Shown here: positions 33,998 through 45,780 of the stretch, one piece after another
Layout: each line of letters begins with the position of its first letter
How positions within the stretch are numbered: the first letter of the stretch is position 1
From: Gonatopus flavifemur
Lineage: Eukaryota; Arthropoda; Insecta; Hymenoptera; Dryinidae
Reading direction: 5' to 3'
DNA: 64,000 nt
NCBI GenBank assembly: GCA_018340375.1
Contig: JAFFJZ010000007.1
Span: forward strand, 4,402,001 to 4,466,000
Notes under the pieces: generated by a model
What the model was told of the DNA's origin: nothing
Seen by the model: only the letters and a program-made list of their open reading frames with translations
Databases searched by the model: none
Translations under genes and position numbers: made by a program

Positions 33998-35846
33998 CAG
34001 GGTGATTCAAAATTCCCGCACTCTTTTTTGGGAGTAGATTCCTGATGAAATTCTAAAACGATTTGTCCTTTTGCACAATGCTCTCCGACGCATAATTTCC
34101 GAGATATAATTAATTAAAGTTCACTAATTATGAGGTGGATCCATCGGTCATTCAGGAGCGTCATAACAGAACAAGAGAGGAAGGTGCTTGCAGAGGGCGC
34201 TCATGCGATCAGCTGATCGGTATAATCGATACGATTTACCAGCATACAAATTGGTAAATTCTCTATGTAGAACGATTGAATTCGTCGACACTGTGGAAAA
34301 ATTGATCATTGTCATGAATTCTTATCACGATATGCTGTAGGTGAAAGTTGTAATTTCAGTAATGATTTTTATTACGCAGACAAATGTGAAATAGTGTTAT
34401 TTCGTAGGGATAGGGATTCAAGTGGGAGAAAAAAGTATAACAACTCGTTTTCAATCAGAATTTTCATGTAAAGAAGAAAACATGAGAATTTTCATTCACC
34501 CGATACCTAATTTGAACGGTTTGATTAGTAAATTTAACACAAGAGATTGGATTCCGAATCCTGTATTCTGATTGGTCGAGAATCAATGTATGTTAGATCA
34601 ATCCCCGGCCGTTTCAAATGATTCTTCTGAAGAATGTGTTTTCGACTTATCCTAATCACAACATTGAACAATGATGAATTTATTCGAATTCACCCTTTTT
34701 ACATCATTCGATGATTATAAAGGGTTTATCGAACGTTTATAACTTACTGAAGATCACTCAAGATCATCCATGCTTAAATCAAAATCTAATTCAAATGTGT
34801 GCAAGTTCGAGCGCGTTTCTACGTTTAGAAAATGTATTCGTCCTGAAAAGGACGGATTTGGTTAATCTTCAAAGACAATTCTTTTTCCATTTGGAATAAC
34901 AATATGCCCTTTGAAGTCATATGTGCTTTAAATGAAACTGTTTCGAGCTGTCACCTGATTGGTTGATTCGTATCACGAATGGTTGATTTAAGCTAAACAA
35001 ACCGTATGTGATTACAATGTCAATCAAGTGCAATGATTGGGTCGTATACGATGTCACACCTTGTATTTTCGTCAAAATTGATGGATTCTGCAAGTTGAAG
35101 TAAGTTATTAACGTTCGATAAACCCTTTATAATCATCGAATGATGTAAAAAGGGTGAATTCGAATAAATTCATCATTGTTCAATGTTGTGGTTGGGATAA
35201 GTCGGGAACACATTCTTCAGAAGAATCATTTGAAACGGCCGAGGATTGATCTAACATACATTGATTCTCGACCAATCAGAATACAGGATTCGGAATCCAA
35301 TCTCTTGTGTTAAACTTACCAATCAAACCGTTCAAATTGGGTATCGGATGAATGAAAATTCTCATGTTTTCTTTGTTACATGAAAATTCTGATTGAAAAC
35401 GAGTTATACTTTTTCCTCCCACTTGAATCCCTATCCCTACGAAATAACACTATTTTACATTTGTCTGCGTAATAAAAATCATTACTGAAATTACAACTTT
35501 CACCTACAGCATATCGTGATAAGAATTCATGACAATAATCAATTTTTCCACAGTGTCGACGAATTCAATCGTTCTACATAGAAAATTCACCAATTTGTAT
35601 GCTGGTAAATCGTATCGATTATACCGATCAGCTGATCGTATGAGCGCCCTCTGCAAGCACCTTCCTCTCTTGTTCTGTTATGACGCTCCTGAATGACCGA
35701 TGGATCCACCTCATAATTAGTCAACTTTAATTAATTATATCTCAGAAATTATGCGTCGGAGAGCATTGTGCAAAAGGACAAATCGTTTTAGAATTTCATC
35801 AGGAATCTACTCCCAAAAAAGAGTGCGGGAATTTTGAATCACCCTG
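33998..35846. mobile_element. Foldback (long palindromic) DNA element, copy 2
   Basis: Ends CAGGGTGATTC and GAATCACCCTG, flanked by TA. Arms of about 740 bases are near-perfect inverted repeats. The loop (about 34745-35095) is ~350 bases of unique sequence without a long open frame, missing from copy 1. Its right margin, CAAGTTGAAGTAAGTT, is found as the reverse complement in copy 1's short loop, so copy 1 is probably an internal-deletion derivative. Confidence 0.88.
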
Positions 35847-36008
35847 TATATATATGTGTAAGGTTGTTGAATTTTCACGTTTCTAGCATCGAACGATTCA
35901 TTGGTTCTTGTATTTGAATTTGAATCCCGCAGGTCGATCTATTTGCGTAGATCGCAATCCGCAGAATTGATTGGTGCAATTGATTTAGGGTGACAACGGT
36001 GTGTACCC

Positions 36009-36100
36009 TGTGTGTATACTGACCTAATGTTGTGATAGAAATGTCATAACATGTGTGTGTACACTAACCTAATGTTATGTTAGAAATGTCAAAACATTTC
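36009..36100. repeat. Two-unit direct repeat, period 45 bases
   Basis: ACCTAATGTT-containing units (ending near 36051 and 36098) repeat with a 45-base offset. They precede the first candidate splice donor of the locus at 36.1-38.7 kb. Confidence 0.6.
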
Positions 36101-38664
36101 TGTGTACGTGTGTGCATATGAAAGTGTAGGATAAGTATTTCAAATATTAAGGTGAGTAATTTTAATTAAGATTTAATCAATGGATCCAAATCTGTATTTG
36201 TTCCCTTTCTATTCAGATGTGAAAAGATAAGGAATAAATGTGGGTACTTCAACGAAGAAGTAAACCTAGAGATGGGAAAAGTCTTCTTCGATGGAGTTCT
36301 GCGTAGGAATCAGTTCCAAGGTAAGTCTTAATGTAATATATACATCTCAACTCCCTATTTCAATAGAATCGCATAAATGAATTACATTCACTTATTGGGT
36401 TCTTTAGGGTATTGTATATTTTAATACTTGCTCTAAAAAGGGGGTAGTCGATATACTTGTTCTGTATATTTTGTATGTTCTAACTTTAATTCTAATTACT
36501 ATTGGGTTTTTCAGTTGGGGTGAGATGTACTTTTCTTGACTCGTCCCCTGCTACCTCTGGAATTGTACCAGCGAGTAGCAATAAGAGTCATTAAGGTGGT
36601 ATCATCGAAGCAGGTACGTGTGAGTGTATTATGCTAGTATGAATAAATTGGGTTATTTTAGTCGTAGAAAGTTTCATATGTTATGAGACTTTTGTATTGT
36701 GTTATAATATAATGATTGTTTCAGTTTCCTGGAGAATTACTTCATCGACTGACTTCGGCTCTGCCTTCTGCCCTTAGCAACTTGAAGAACATCCAGCGTC
36801 ACCAAGTTCTTGGGTGATAAAATGTGCAATCTCCAGATAGGTAAAAACAGTATCAATTATAACATCACATGTAACCTTTCCTCGTAAGAAAGTTCTAATG
36901 TGAATTAATTTTTTAGGCATTGGATTCCATGACGGTGGGATTTATGTATCGCCAACCAGGGAGGGTCTCTCTCTCTCTCTGAGAAGGTTTGGATAGAGCC
37001 GTTGGATTCCAATCTCCTTCCTCCTTGAAGAGTTCAATTGGAACGTCAACTCTTCCTTCTGCCTTGACAGGATGTTTTACGGGTAGTGTACTGATATCGA
37101 TCAATTCATTTACATGTCTATACAAATGGAAATTAGGGCTTCTGGTTCAGTGTTGATGCATGTAAAAGGTGACATTCTTATGTGTTAAGAGTTGAGTGAA
37201 GTGAAATTTTTCAATAGCGACTCTCTTAAGTCGTTACACATAGTTTTGTAGATTCAGTGTTCTGGTGTAGTGTGTTATCCTTTTGTGCTTTCTTACAATC
37301 TTTTGTGTTATTAATGATCAATGTGAGAGGTTTTAAAAGTGTACAAGTGCTCGTTCTAAATTGAAGTGATGAAAAATGTCAGAAAGTGCTTTTGAGGTTG
37401 CGACGACAAAAAAATAAAGTAGTGTGGTTTCAAGTTCAGTGAATTAGGTGAGTGTAGTGATTGTAAGTGGTTTTGTTAAGCCTGTAGGGCTTAGACAAAG
37501 TTGTCTACAAAATTACAGACAATTCGAAGTGACAGTTTCGTCACTGAGTACATTTTAAATTGTAATTTCTCAAAAGACGAAAACATTAATTTTCAAGAAT
37601 TGTATTTTACGGATGTGAAGTGTTTGCAATCGGCTTGGTTAAGACTGTGGCATCAAGATAAACTATTATACTGAATTATAGACAATTCGAAGTGACAGTT
37701 TTGTCACTGAGTGCATTTTAAATTGAGATTTTTCAAAAGACGAGAACTTTAATTTTCAAGTGTTGTGTTCTACGGATGTGTGGTGTTTACAATTGATTCG
37801 GTTAAGACTGTGGCATCAAGATAAACTATTATACTGAATTATAGACAATTCGAAGTGACAGTTTCGTCACTGAGTACTTTTTAAATTGTGACTTTTCAAT
37901 AGACGAGAAGTTTAATTTCCAAGTTTTGTGTTCTACGGATGTGTAGTGTTTTATAATGATTTATTCTGTACCGTGGAGTGATGTTTAGTGTAGTTGTGGA
38001 ATTTGAACAAATTTGAAGTGACAGAACTGTTCAGAAGTTCAGTTTTATGTTTGCGGTTATTGAAAAACCGTGAACTTTTTCCTACAAGTTCAGTGTCTTA
38101 GTGAAGTGATGCGTTATAATTGATTCGAACTGGTTAATAGTGATATTTTCAAGTAGTTTAAACGATTCAAATGAACTAGAAATGATAGTTGTATTATGAG
38201 ATGCTTTATAAGGTGCAGAAACAGATAACCGTGAACTAATTTCTGTGTTTTTCAGGTTCTCGTGCAGCGATGAGAGGTGTTTCTGGATTAGGTATTCGTG
38301 AAGGAATGGTGTACTGATTTTTTGGTTTCCCTGTGTGGAGGGTGATACCTCGTCTTAAGGGTAAATTTATTATTAATTAATTTCCACAATATTCAGTTCG
38401 AATTGAGGACATGATTATAACTAAATTTATTTTTGGTTACAGGAAGTTATGACTGTACTCGCATATAGATTTACATGGCTAATAGAGATTCTGAATTACC
38501 GTCGACTATCCTTTGACATTGAGGACAGCGATTTACATTCCCTGCTAATAATTCGCATGGGATTCTGGAAATACAAAAAACTGGCGGAGATGGATGGTTC
38601 CCTATTTCCCTATACTCGGCGATCTTCTGCCTCGTCCAAGGAGAAGGAGGACGGAGAGGAGTGA
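36100..38664 (+). other. Candidate spliced transcript of unknown function
   Basis: A series of consensus-like plus-strand splice sites outlines short exons and introns. Donor GTGAGT at 36152 pairs with the acceptor before 36217. Exon 36217-36320 is followed by GTAAGT. Exon 36515-36613 is preceded by GGGTTTTTCAG and followed by GTACGT. Exon 36725-36840 is followed by GTAAAA. An exon starts at 36917 after TTTTTTAG. A further exon lies at 38256-38360, and another starts at 38443 after TTGGTTACAG. Introns are 65-200 bases apart from one of about 1.1 kb that would hold 163-base repeats. Exon 36217-36320 is open (CEKIRNKCGYFNEEVNLEMG), but in the matching phase the next exon reaches a stop, and 38256-38360 has stops in all frames. 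A long non-coding RNA, a short-protein gene or a decayed gene are all possible. No homology recognised. Confidence 0.4.
37195..38170. repeat. 163-base tandem repeat array, left block
   Basis: A GAAGTGA-type motif recurs near 37200, 37363, 37524, 37687, 37850 and 38010. The three central units are the most alike (starts 37512, 37675 and 37838, exactly 163 apart). They share ATAGACAATTCGAAGTGACA and the hairpin AGTGAC-AGTTTC-GTCACT. Outer units are diverged, as expected for an old array homogenised at its centre. A GCGACT...AGTCG hairpin in the first unit (~37214) links it to the block at 39.97-41.2 kb. Confidence 0.85.
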
Positions 38665-38893
38665 ATCTGAACTTCACGAAATTTAACGGATAATTAATCT
38701 CGCGTCGCCTTGCTTCTAATAAATCCAGATCTCTTTTGTCCCTAGTTTGATTGGTGGCGAATTTCTTCCTTGCCCTTTCCGTAGGGAAGAGGAGACCGTT
38801 CTCCTCGTTTATTTGTCGATTTCGGATCCTCTCGCAAATTATTTTGATCCGGTCCTCAACTTCCTCTAAATCGAGAGACTTTAAATTTTGCAC
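38471..38893 (-). CDS. Hypothetical 140-codon minus-strand frame
   Basis: An open frame rich in Arg, Lys and Glu (EEVEDRIKIICERIRNRQ, RARKKFATNQTRDKRDLDLL), with a CPQC pair near the C-terminus. Immediately upstream on the minus strand is TTTTCCCTTCTTCTTTTCTAG, a good acceptor, so this could be an internal or last exon that starts at about 38893. It overlaps the candidate plus-strand exon from 38443 in antisense. I do not recognise the protein. Composition looks more protein-like than the antisense frame, but it may be chance. Confidence 0.35.
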   Translation of the reverse strand: MQNLKSLDLEEVEDRIKIICERIRNRQINEENGLLFPTERARKKFATNQTRDKRDLDLLEARRREINYPLNFVKFRFTPLRPPSPWTRQKIAEYREIGNHPSPPVFCISRIPCELLAGNVNRCPQCQRIVDGNSESLLAM

Positions 38894-39961
38894 TAGAAAA
38901 GAAGAAGGGAAAACATGAAACCTTGATTTGAATAGTTACACTCGATCGCTCGATATTGATGGTAAGAGAGAATTCAAACGAAATTGAAATTGTTACACGA
39001 AAAGTAAATTTATGCCACGAAAACAGATAATTCTTCACGATAACCGGTTCACTTGAAAGAGTTGATTATATCTGGGAATACTATGTAAGTATTTCAGAGT
39101 TAATCAACTCACAAGACATAATTCGTGATAAATCCACCGCAAATATAGATTCGCTCGAATTTGTTACGAATCTCGTCTTGATTTCTGCGATACACTTTGG
39201 GCGCTGATAAAACAAAAACACACACGATCGCGGAAAATTTTACATTCAATAGAAAATACTCACTGGTATTAGATTTTAATTTTTTGTTGAAAAGAAAAAA
39301 AACAAAACTGTTGTTGAACGCAAGAAAATTGAAACTCGAGGTTTAAATTTCACGAATACTTTCGGTCGAATTGTACGATTATTTTCGAAGGGTTGTGATA
39401 GTCTTGAAAACTATGGAGTGTTTCAAGATTTTCACAGGAGGTGGTAGTTTTATTCGCGATAGAAATCTGAACTGAAACTGAATATGAGCTGCCCAGCCTT
39501 TTGGGCCCATATTTAAGGGCTGGGCCCCTCTCCGATTTTCCCTCCCGATGGACGCTTCCTTTTCTTGTTTTTCCAGAGTTTCTCCGTCTTTTCGTTTAGG
39601 GGAAGGGATACGGGTTCTCCAAGTTTCGATTATCGATACGCGCATCCCTGTGTTCGTTGGAAAATGTGTGCATGGGTTGCTATGTGTAAGAGAGAGATAG
39701 GGATATCCATTTCTTACACGTAGGATTTATTTCTATTTCTATAATTATTGGTTTTAATTATTGAATTCCAGTGTTGTTGTTATTCCTAACGCTTATCACT
39801 TATGATTATAGTTAGTTACATTTGTTGTTGTTTCTCTATAGAGGTTAGGGGGACCAATTTGGCAGTATTTAATTTCCATATTTAATAGAAAAATAATTGG
39901 TGGTTTGTATGTATATACACGTGTGTATATAATATAACATAATAGTATTTTCGGCAGGTAA

Positions 39962-41235
39962 TAGTTCTAGAGTGACAGTTTGTGGAGAAACTGTATTTTC
40001 ATTCTGCGATTCTATGAGTCGTTGAGCTAAATTTTCCAGGTTTTCATAGTTTTAATATTATAAAGTAGTTCCAGTGGTTTCATTTGGTTGTGTTGAGTGC
40101 TTATAACGTGTGTGTCAAGTGTTAGAAGATTTGAGGTGGTACCTTATGAAGAAAGTGAATTTTTGTTCTGCGACTTTTGTTCTCAAACTTATTTTGGTGT
40201 TTTTATATTCTAGTGCAGTGAATCATCTTTTAGTGGGATTATTTGTTCATTTAGAGTAAGTGTGACTTCCACATCAAATCCTAAAAGGTTTGAAGTGGAA
40301 GTTTTGAAGAAAACTATATTTTTGATCTACGACTCAATGAATTGCAATTTGAATTTGACGTATCCGCATAATTTCTGTTGTGGAGAATTTTCCTAATAGT
40401 CTCATTTGACTGTGTGATATGATGGCAGAGTGTATTTAGAATTTTAAAGGATTTGAGGTGGTAGATTTTTTGAAAACTCTATTTTGTATCTGTGACTCTC
40501 AGAGTCGCTTAGCTTGTTTTTAAAGTTTTGGTTATTTTGATATCGTGGAATAGTTTTAATGGTCCTATTCCACTGTTTAATATAATTATGGTTTATAAAT
40601 ACATTCTCAAAAGATTTGAGGTGGTAGAACTTTGTAAACTCTATTTTGTATCTGCGACTCTCAGAGTCGCTTAGCCTGTCTTTTAAAGTTTTGGTTATTT
40701 TGATATCGTGGAATAGTTTTAATGGTCCTATTCCACTGTTTAATATAATTATGGTTTATAAATAAATTCTCATAAGATTTGAGGTGGTAGATTTTTTGAA
40801 ATTGTGTGTTTTGTATCTGCGACTCTCAGAGTCGCTTAGTTTGTCTTTAGAGTTTTGGTTATATTGGCATCGTGGAATAGTTTTAATGGTCCTATTCCAC
40901 TGTTTAATATAATTATGGTTTGTAAATACATTCTCAAAAGATTTGAGGTGGTGGATTTCTAGAAATTATGTATTTTGTGGTTGCGACTCTTAGAATTACT
41001 ATAATAATTTTGTAATTTTCATAGTCTTTATATTGGAAATTGTTTCTAATGTTTTGATTTAAACCTTTATGGCAATTGTACCTTGTGCTTCAAATATTAA
41101 AATATTTGAAGTGCAAGTTTTATTTGGATGTGAAATTTAACTCTGCGATTCTTTGAGTCGCAACCTTTTATTTGTACATTTTTGCAACTTGCGTGTCATA
41201 AGAGGTTTTCAATGGTTATATTTAGTTAATTGAAC
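39962..41235. repeat. 163-base tandem repeat array, right block
   Basis: ATTTGAGGTGG or its variants recur near 39970, 40130, 40290, 40451, 40614, 40777, 40941 and 41094, about 160-164 apart. The four central units are most alike and share TGGAATAGTTTTAATGGTCC. Nearly every unit carries a hairpin, at best the perfect GCGACTCT-C-AGAGTCGC. Period and a shared hairpin type suggest common origin with 37195-38170. The sense strand is T-rich with no open frame. Confidence 0.9.
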
Positions 41236-43640
41236 GAATTTTTCGATGTAAGTTTGTGCATTTTCTTTGTCTTTGGAAAAAAAATTTTTTTTTTTTAAAT
41301 ATTTCCTGTAAAAAAAAAGGGGCAGATAAATGCAGGGTTATTTCATAGTGTTTGAAGTTTCTCCTGCACATCTGTTTTATTGGTTGGTTTTATGACAAGG
41401 ACTTGGTATTTCTTTAGTTTCTTCCATCGTTGTCATTTCCATTGTGAGGACAGATTTCAAACCTCGATTACTTTACTGTTATTTTTTAATTTCATTTGGT
41501 GCTGCAGTACTTTTATTACGGTTCTATCCTGTTTGAGTATCAAAGGAGGTTAGACTGTAAGGTCGAGTTTTAATTCATGACCGTTAGATTTTCTATCGGG
41601 CTGCAATCGAGTATTGAAATCTTATTCTCTTTAGGGTTTGGCAACGCTGGGTCTGACCATTTGTTTCCTTGTGTATACTCTCCTGTTTTTTATATGCGTT
41701 TTCACCATAGGATTCTTGACGCCTGCTCGACAACGGATTTCTTTATCGAGGGTGGTCAGAGTATCCTTGGTTTGTTTGAAATAGATAAAAAAAAAGGTTA
41801 TTCATAGAGATCTCTGGAAACAAACAGATGTACGAAATACCAGTCTCTTGTAATTTGTTTGGTTTCGGTGCGAGGAACTATTTCGTATTTCTTCGTTTCA
41901 TGTGAAAATATGCGTACATATTTTCGGTCATTATATTCCTTTAAACCATAGAGAGGAGAAAAGAGAGGGAAGAGAGAAAAGAAAAAAAAATATATATATA
42001 TATATAAGTAAAAGACGTGATTACGTCACAATTCTATGCAGATGCATAGAACATTCTATGAACATTTATATGATATTTTTTACCATTTGAAAATTTTATG
42101 CATGTCCATGAGATGTTTTACATCCTGTCATGTTACGAAGGGGACAATCATTGAAAATACAGAATATGAGAAATAATTGTGGTAGTCAATGTTGAAAGAA
42201 TTGACCGAGAAATCACATATAATTTCACCTCATACAGGAAAATTGATGGAACAAACTGTCCCAGTCGTCTCAATTGCGTCTTTTAATTTGCTCAACTTTT
42301 TTTTCTAATTAGTCACAATAATTGGAAAAAAATTAGAACAGACAAAAAAAATGGGATAAAAGTGAATGAATAATTTATTTCGATTCTAAGAGCAGACAGC
42401 ATCACTTCTAATGTTACAAAACACTGTTTTGAAAAATCCTTATGTATTTTAATAGATTTGTACAGGTCTTGTGACAGAATGGCATGTTTCTCCAATAGAA
42501 ATTATGTTTACACTGATACTTACGAAATTCCATCGATTATGCTATTTTATAGAAACCAATAAAATATTGACTTTCACAAGAAGTCTAATAGAAGTCTCAT
42601 AGCGCCTGCAATAAAATGACACAGGAACTTGATATAAATCCACTCATTCCAATGAAAATGAACCAATTGGTTTCTATTGAATCTCAACCATAAGACATGT
42701 AGCAGTTATTTACTGAACAAATAAGATTATTCCAATTATCTGAAGTTTTGATCAAGATAGAAGATTGAGAGAAAAAGTGTAAATTGTGGAATTAGTGAAT
42801 GGCCGATGCAGTTATTTATTGTCGAAATTCTTTGAATTCCTGTTCTTAATTTAGCGTTTATCATCTGTTTGATAAATAAGATATGATATGATTGACATCA
42901 AATTGATATTTCTTCAATGTATGCAGGAAATATGAAAAATTAGTTCAAAAGAATCATCCGAACAGATTTATTGCTAGATCATCCATAATAATCCACTACT
43001 TCGACCAAGAGTCTGGACATCCTTCGTCAGACAACACATGAATATATGCAATTATGATTCTTCAGTACTGTAAAATACTGTCCAGACTGAAATCTTTCAC
43101 AAGTCAAGATTTAGACAAGTGCCATTTTTGAAATATCAAAAAGAGATCTTTTGAGAGATTTCTGAAAGAAATTCTATACGACAATTCCCATCTTCTGGAA
43201 GATATTTTGAGAAAGATTCCTGGAAACCATCCAAAACGAATATATTCAACACTTTTCAGAAATTTTCTCCAAGCTATCTTTCAAAAAATAAAAACTGTTG
43301 CATAAGATTTTTTAGAAATAGAATTTCTGGATATCTTAGAAAGCTTGCTGTCTGGGGGTCTTCGGGCATCGTCGAACTGATTCAGGTTCACAATACTTTG
43401 AAAATGAAATTGAATATAATAATATGAAGAATCTTTGATTTACTGTATCCCCAGCGTGTATGCATTTTGGCCCCACTTTGGGCCAGTCTTGGCTCCATGT
43501 TGGCAAGATGGGGTCCATGCTGACCCAATGTAGGCCACATTGTACCAACATGCTAGGGATTGTTTGAAAAAAAATCAAAACAAAATTTTTCATCGGTCGA
43601 GTTGACTGGATTTTCAATTTCTTCTGAGACAATATTATGT
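41236..43640. other. Spacer; homopolymer tracts and weak inverted repeats
   Basis: Long A and T runs occur near 41278-41320, and a GA-rich stretch plus TA repeats at 41945-42006. Around 43135-43350 there is an imperfect hairpin whose right side resembles the MITE at 2927-3111. No coding frame is supported. Confidence 0.4.
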
Positions 43641-44298
43641 TGAAATTTTACTGCGATTGTTAATTTACTTGATTGTGAACTACACGTAAAAATGTGCATC
43701 ACAAGAAAATATTTATAGCAAACGAAATGAATGATGAATCAGAATTTTTATCGGAGAAAATAACTGGAAATATACAGGAATTTATAAATGAAACATTTTA
43801 CTCAGTGAAAAAAAAAACATATATTAACATATTTGATAAAATTATAATAATTGTTTTTCGTATATATAATCCTGAACTAAAAATATTTTATAAAAATTCT
43901 CCAGGATTGTTTAAATGAAAGCCATTTAAATGTCCAATTCAAATAATAGTAGTTACATCCCATTTTGATGTACCAGTGATGTAGGAAGTATATAAAAAGT
44001 TGAATGATGTAACTTATACCTGCTGAAACAGGACATTTGGCTGCTTTCGATATATCATTGTAACTTTACTTAAGCCAGTTCTAGTTGGGTAGAAACAAAA
44101 TTTAGTTTGTTCCATTGAACGAACCCATTTTACATGAATAAAAGTTTGTTGACATTAACAGAAGTCATAAAAATCAATTAAAATTATGTTAATAAAATGA
44201 AGATAAACTAAAGGACTGAGATAACGTATTTCGTAAACAACATATCCGTTAAATAAAAGTTTTGTAAATAAAACGTATTACGTAGATAAAATATCCGT
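43641..44298. other. Flank of the hAT transposase; no separate gene seen
   Basis: AT-rich DNA downstream (minus-strand sense) of the hAT gene. CAGTGATGTAGGAAG at about 43974 resembles a hAT terminus, but I could not find its inverted partner beyond 45780, so no boundary is claimed. The 74-codon frame at 43694-43918 has no motifs. Confidence 0.3.
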
Positions 44299-45780
44299 TT
44301 AATTGAAATTTGCGTTGCAATAAATCACAAATAATTCGCTCAAATTTTCAAAAAGAAAGCTTTGTCGATTTGTTTGCAGCACACTTTTATACATTGAAAA
44401 ACTTCTTTCAACATCTACAGAAGTTAAAGGAGCGAATTTGAATGCCATAATTTCACCGACAGTGTGCTTTCCCATTATATTATGGTTACAAGGTTCTCCG
44501 CGTAAGCATTTCGAAATTTCCTTCAAAGTAGAGAAACCTGGGTTCTTCGCTATAACAATCGCAAATTCTTCTTTGATACTGGTTGCAACTTTGCCAGTAA
44601 CGATATCAATTGAATCAGTAGCTTTCGTTATTATTTCAAGTTGTTCAAGAAGTGGCAATCCACTCGCTTCTAATTTTTCAATTGATGAACTCAGGGATCC
44701 ATAATTCGATGCGATGAAAACCAATTCAGATTTAATGGTTGCATCAGTCATCAGATCCTTCGAAGTTCTAATTGACGCAGCTTCCTCTTGATCCAATGCA
44801 TCCAGCACTTTTGCAATTTTTTCAAAATTTGTTGCATAATAATTCACAGCCTTAAGCCATGTTCCCCATCAAGTGATAATTGGTTGCGGAGGAAGTTCAA
44901 GATCAGGCTCTATATCTTTGAAAATCGTAACTCTCGAAGGAGCCTTTAAGAATACTTTTTTTATGCTTGCAATGAGGCGATCAACATTAGGATGTAGATC
45001 TCGAATTTTTTCGCATACCCGATGAAGCCCATGTGCAAGACAAGTTAGATGTATCATTTTGGGATAGAATACTTGTATTGCTTTGGCTGCTTTAATCATG
45101 TACGGAGCAGCATCAGACATGAAAAGCATGATCAAATCTTTGTTGGAATCTTCACCCAGTAATCTAATAGAATCATCAGAAAATCTGGCGATGGTATAAT
45201 GATTTGCTTTATCCAAAACGGCAGATTTTAGTAGATACTTTCGCGTGCCAATTGACTGATCGGAATCTAAGATTCCAATAATAACGTTCGCCACATATCG
45301 ACCTGCTATATCCGTTGCTTCATCAATTGATACCCACAAAAAATGATTTTGTACACAAGATTTAATATTATCAATACAGGTTTTATAAAGATGTTTTACG
45401 TGGTTCGTGCGAAGTGTAGTGTCCAATGGTACTTTGTATTGTGTATATTTCTCTAGAAATGCTGAAGAAGTTTGATTTCGTATTTTATTTAATGGAATGT
45501 CAGCAGAGATGAGTGCACTACATAAAGCTTGTGCAAATTGAGTGTCTTTTGATTTCAATTCTCCGATAAATTGCTGAACAGTGTTCTTATCCACCGTTCT
45601 ATTTCCTAGTTCTTTATGTTTTGCACTGATTAAATGTTGTTTAACTGAGAAAAGTTTGTCAGCTGTCACACACTTATTGCATATTTTACAATATAAAACC
45701 GAACCATCAGTCTTAAACACTGGAAACTCACGTACATACTGCGCCAACTTATTCGCGATCGATGTTTTCACTTTCGGCAT
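44299..45780 (-). pseudogene. hAT transposase, CGGBP1-like, with one in-frame stop
   Basis: Cut-and-paste hAT transposase, 493 codons from MPKVKTSIANKL. A BED-type finger (VLYCKICNK...QHLISAKH) occupies about residues 28-58. The RNase-H-like core has WVSIDEATDIAGRYV with the first Asp and LFMSDAAPYMIK with the second, then the hAT CLAHGLHRV motif. The C-terminal dimerisation block ends with SVDVERSFSMYKS and FLFENLSELFVIY. The single lesion is TGA at 44869-44871; the frame resumes directly with WGTWLKAVNYYATNF. A one-base change separates it from an open gene, so it is a young pseudogene, a sequencing error, or conceivably a readthrough gene. TIRs were not found. Confidence 0.85.

Noticed and set aside
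42010..42032. ACGTGATTACGTCAC resembling a paired CRE-type site
   Set aside because: Isolated palindrome without a nearby promoter or gene.
43972..44000. CAGTGATGTAGG as a hAT terminal inverted repeat
   Set aside because: No inverted partner was found upstream of the transposase, so no boundary can be claimed.
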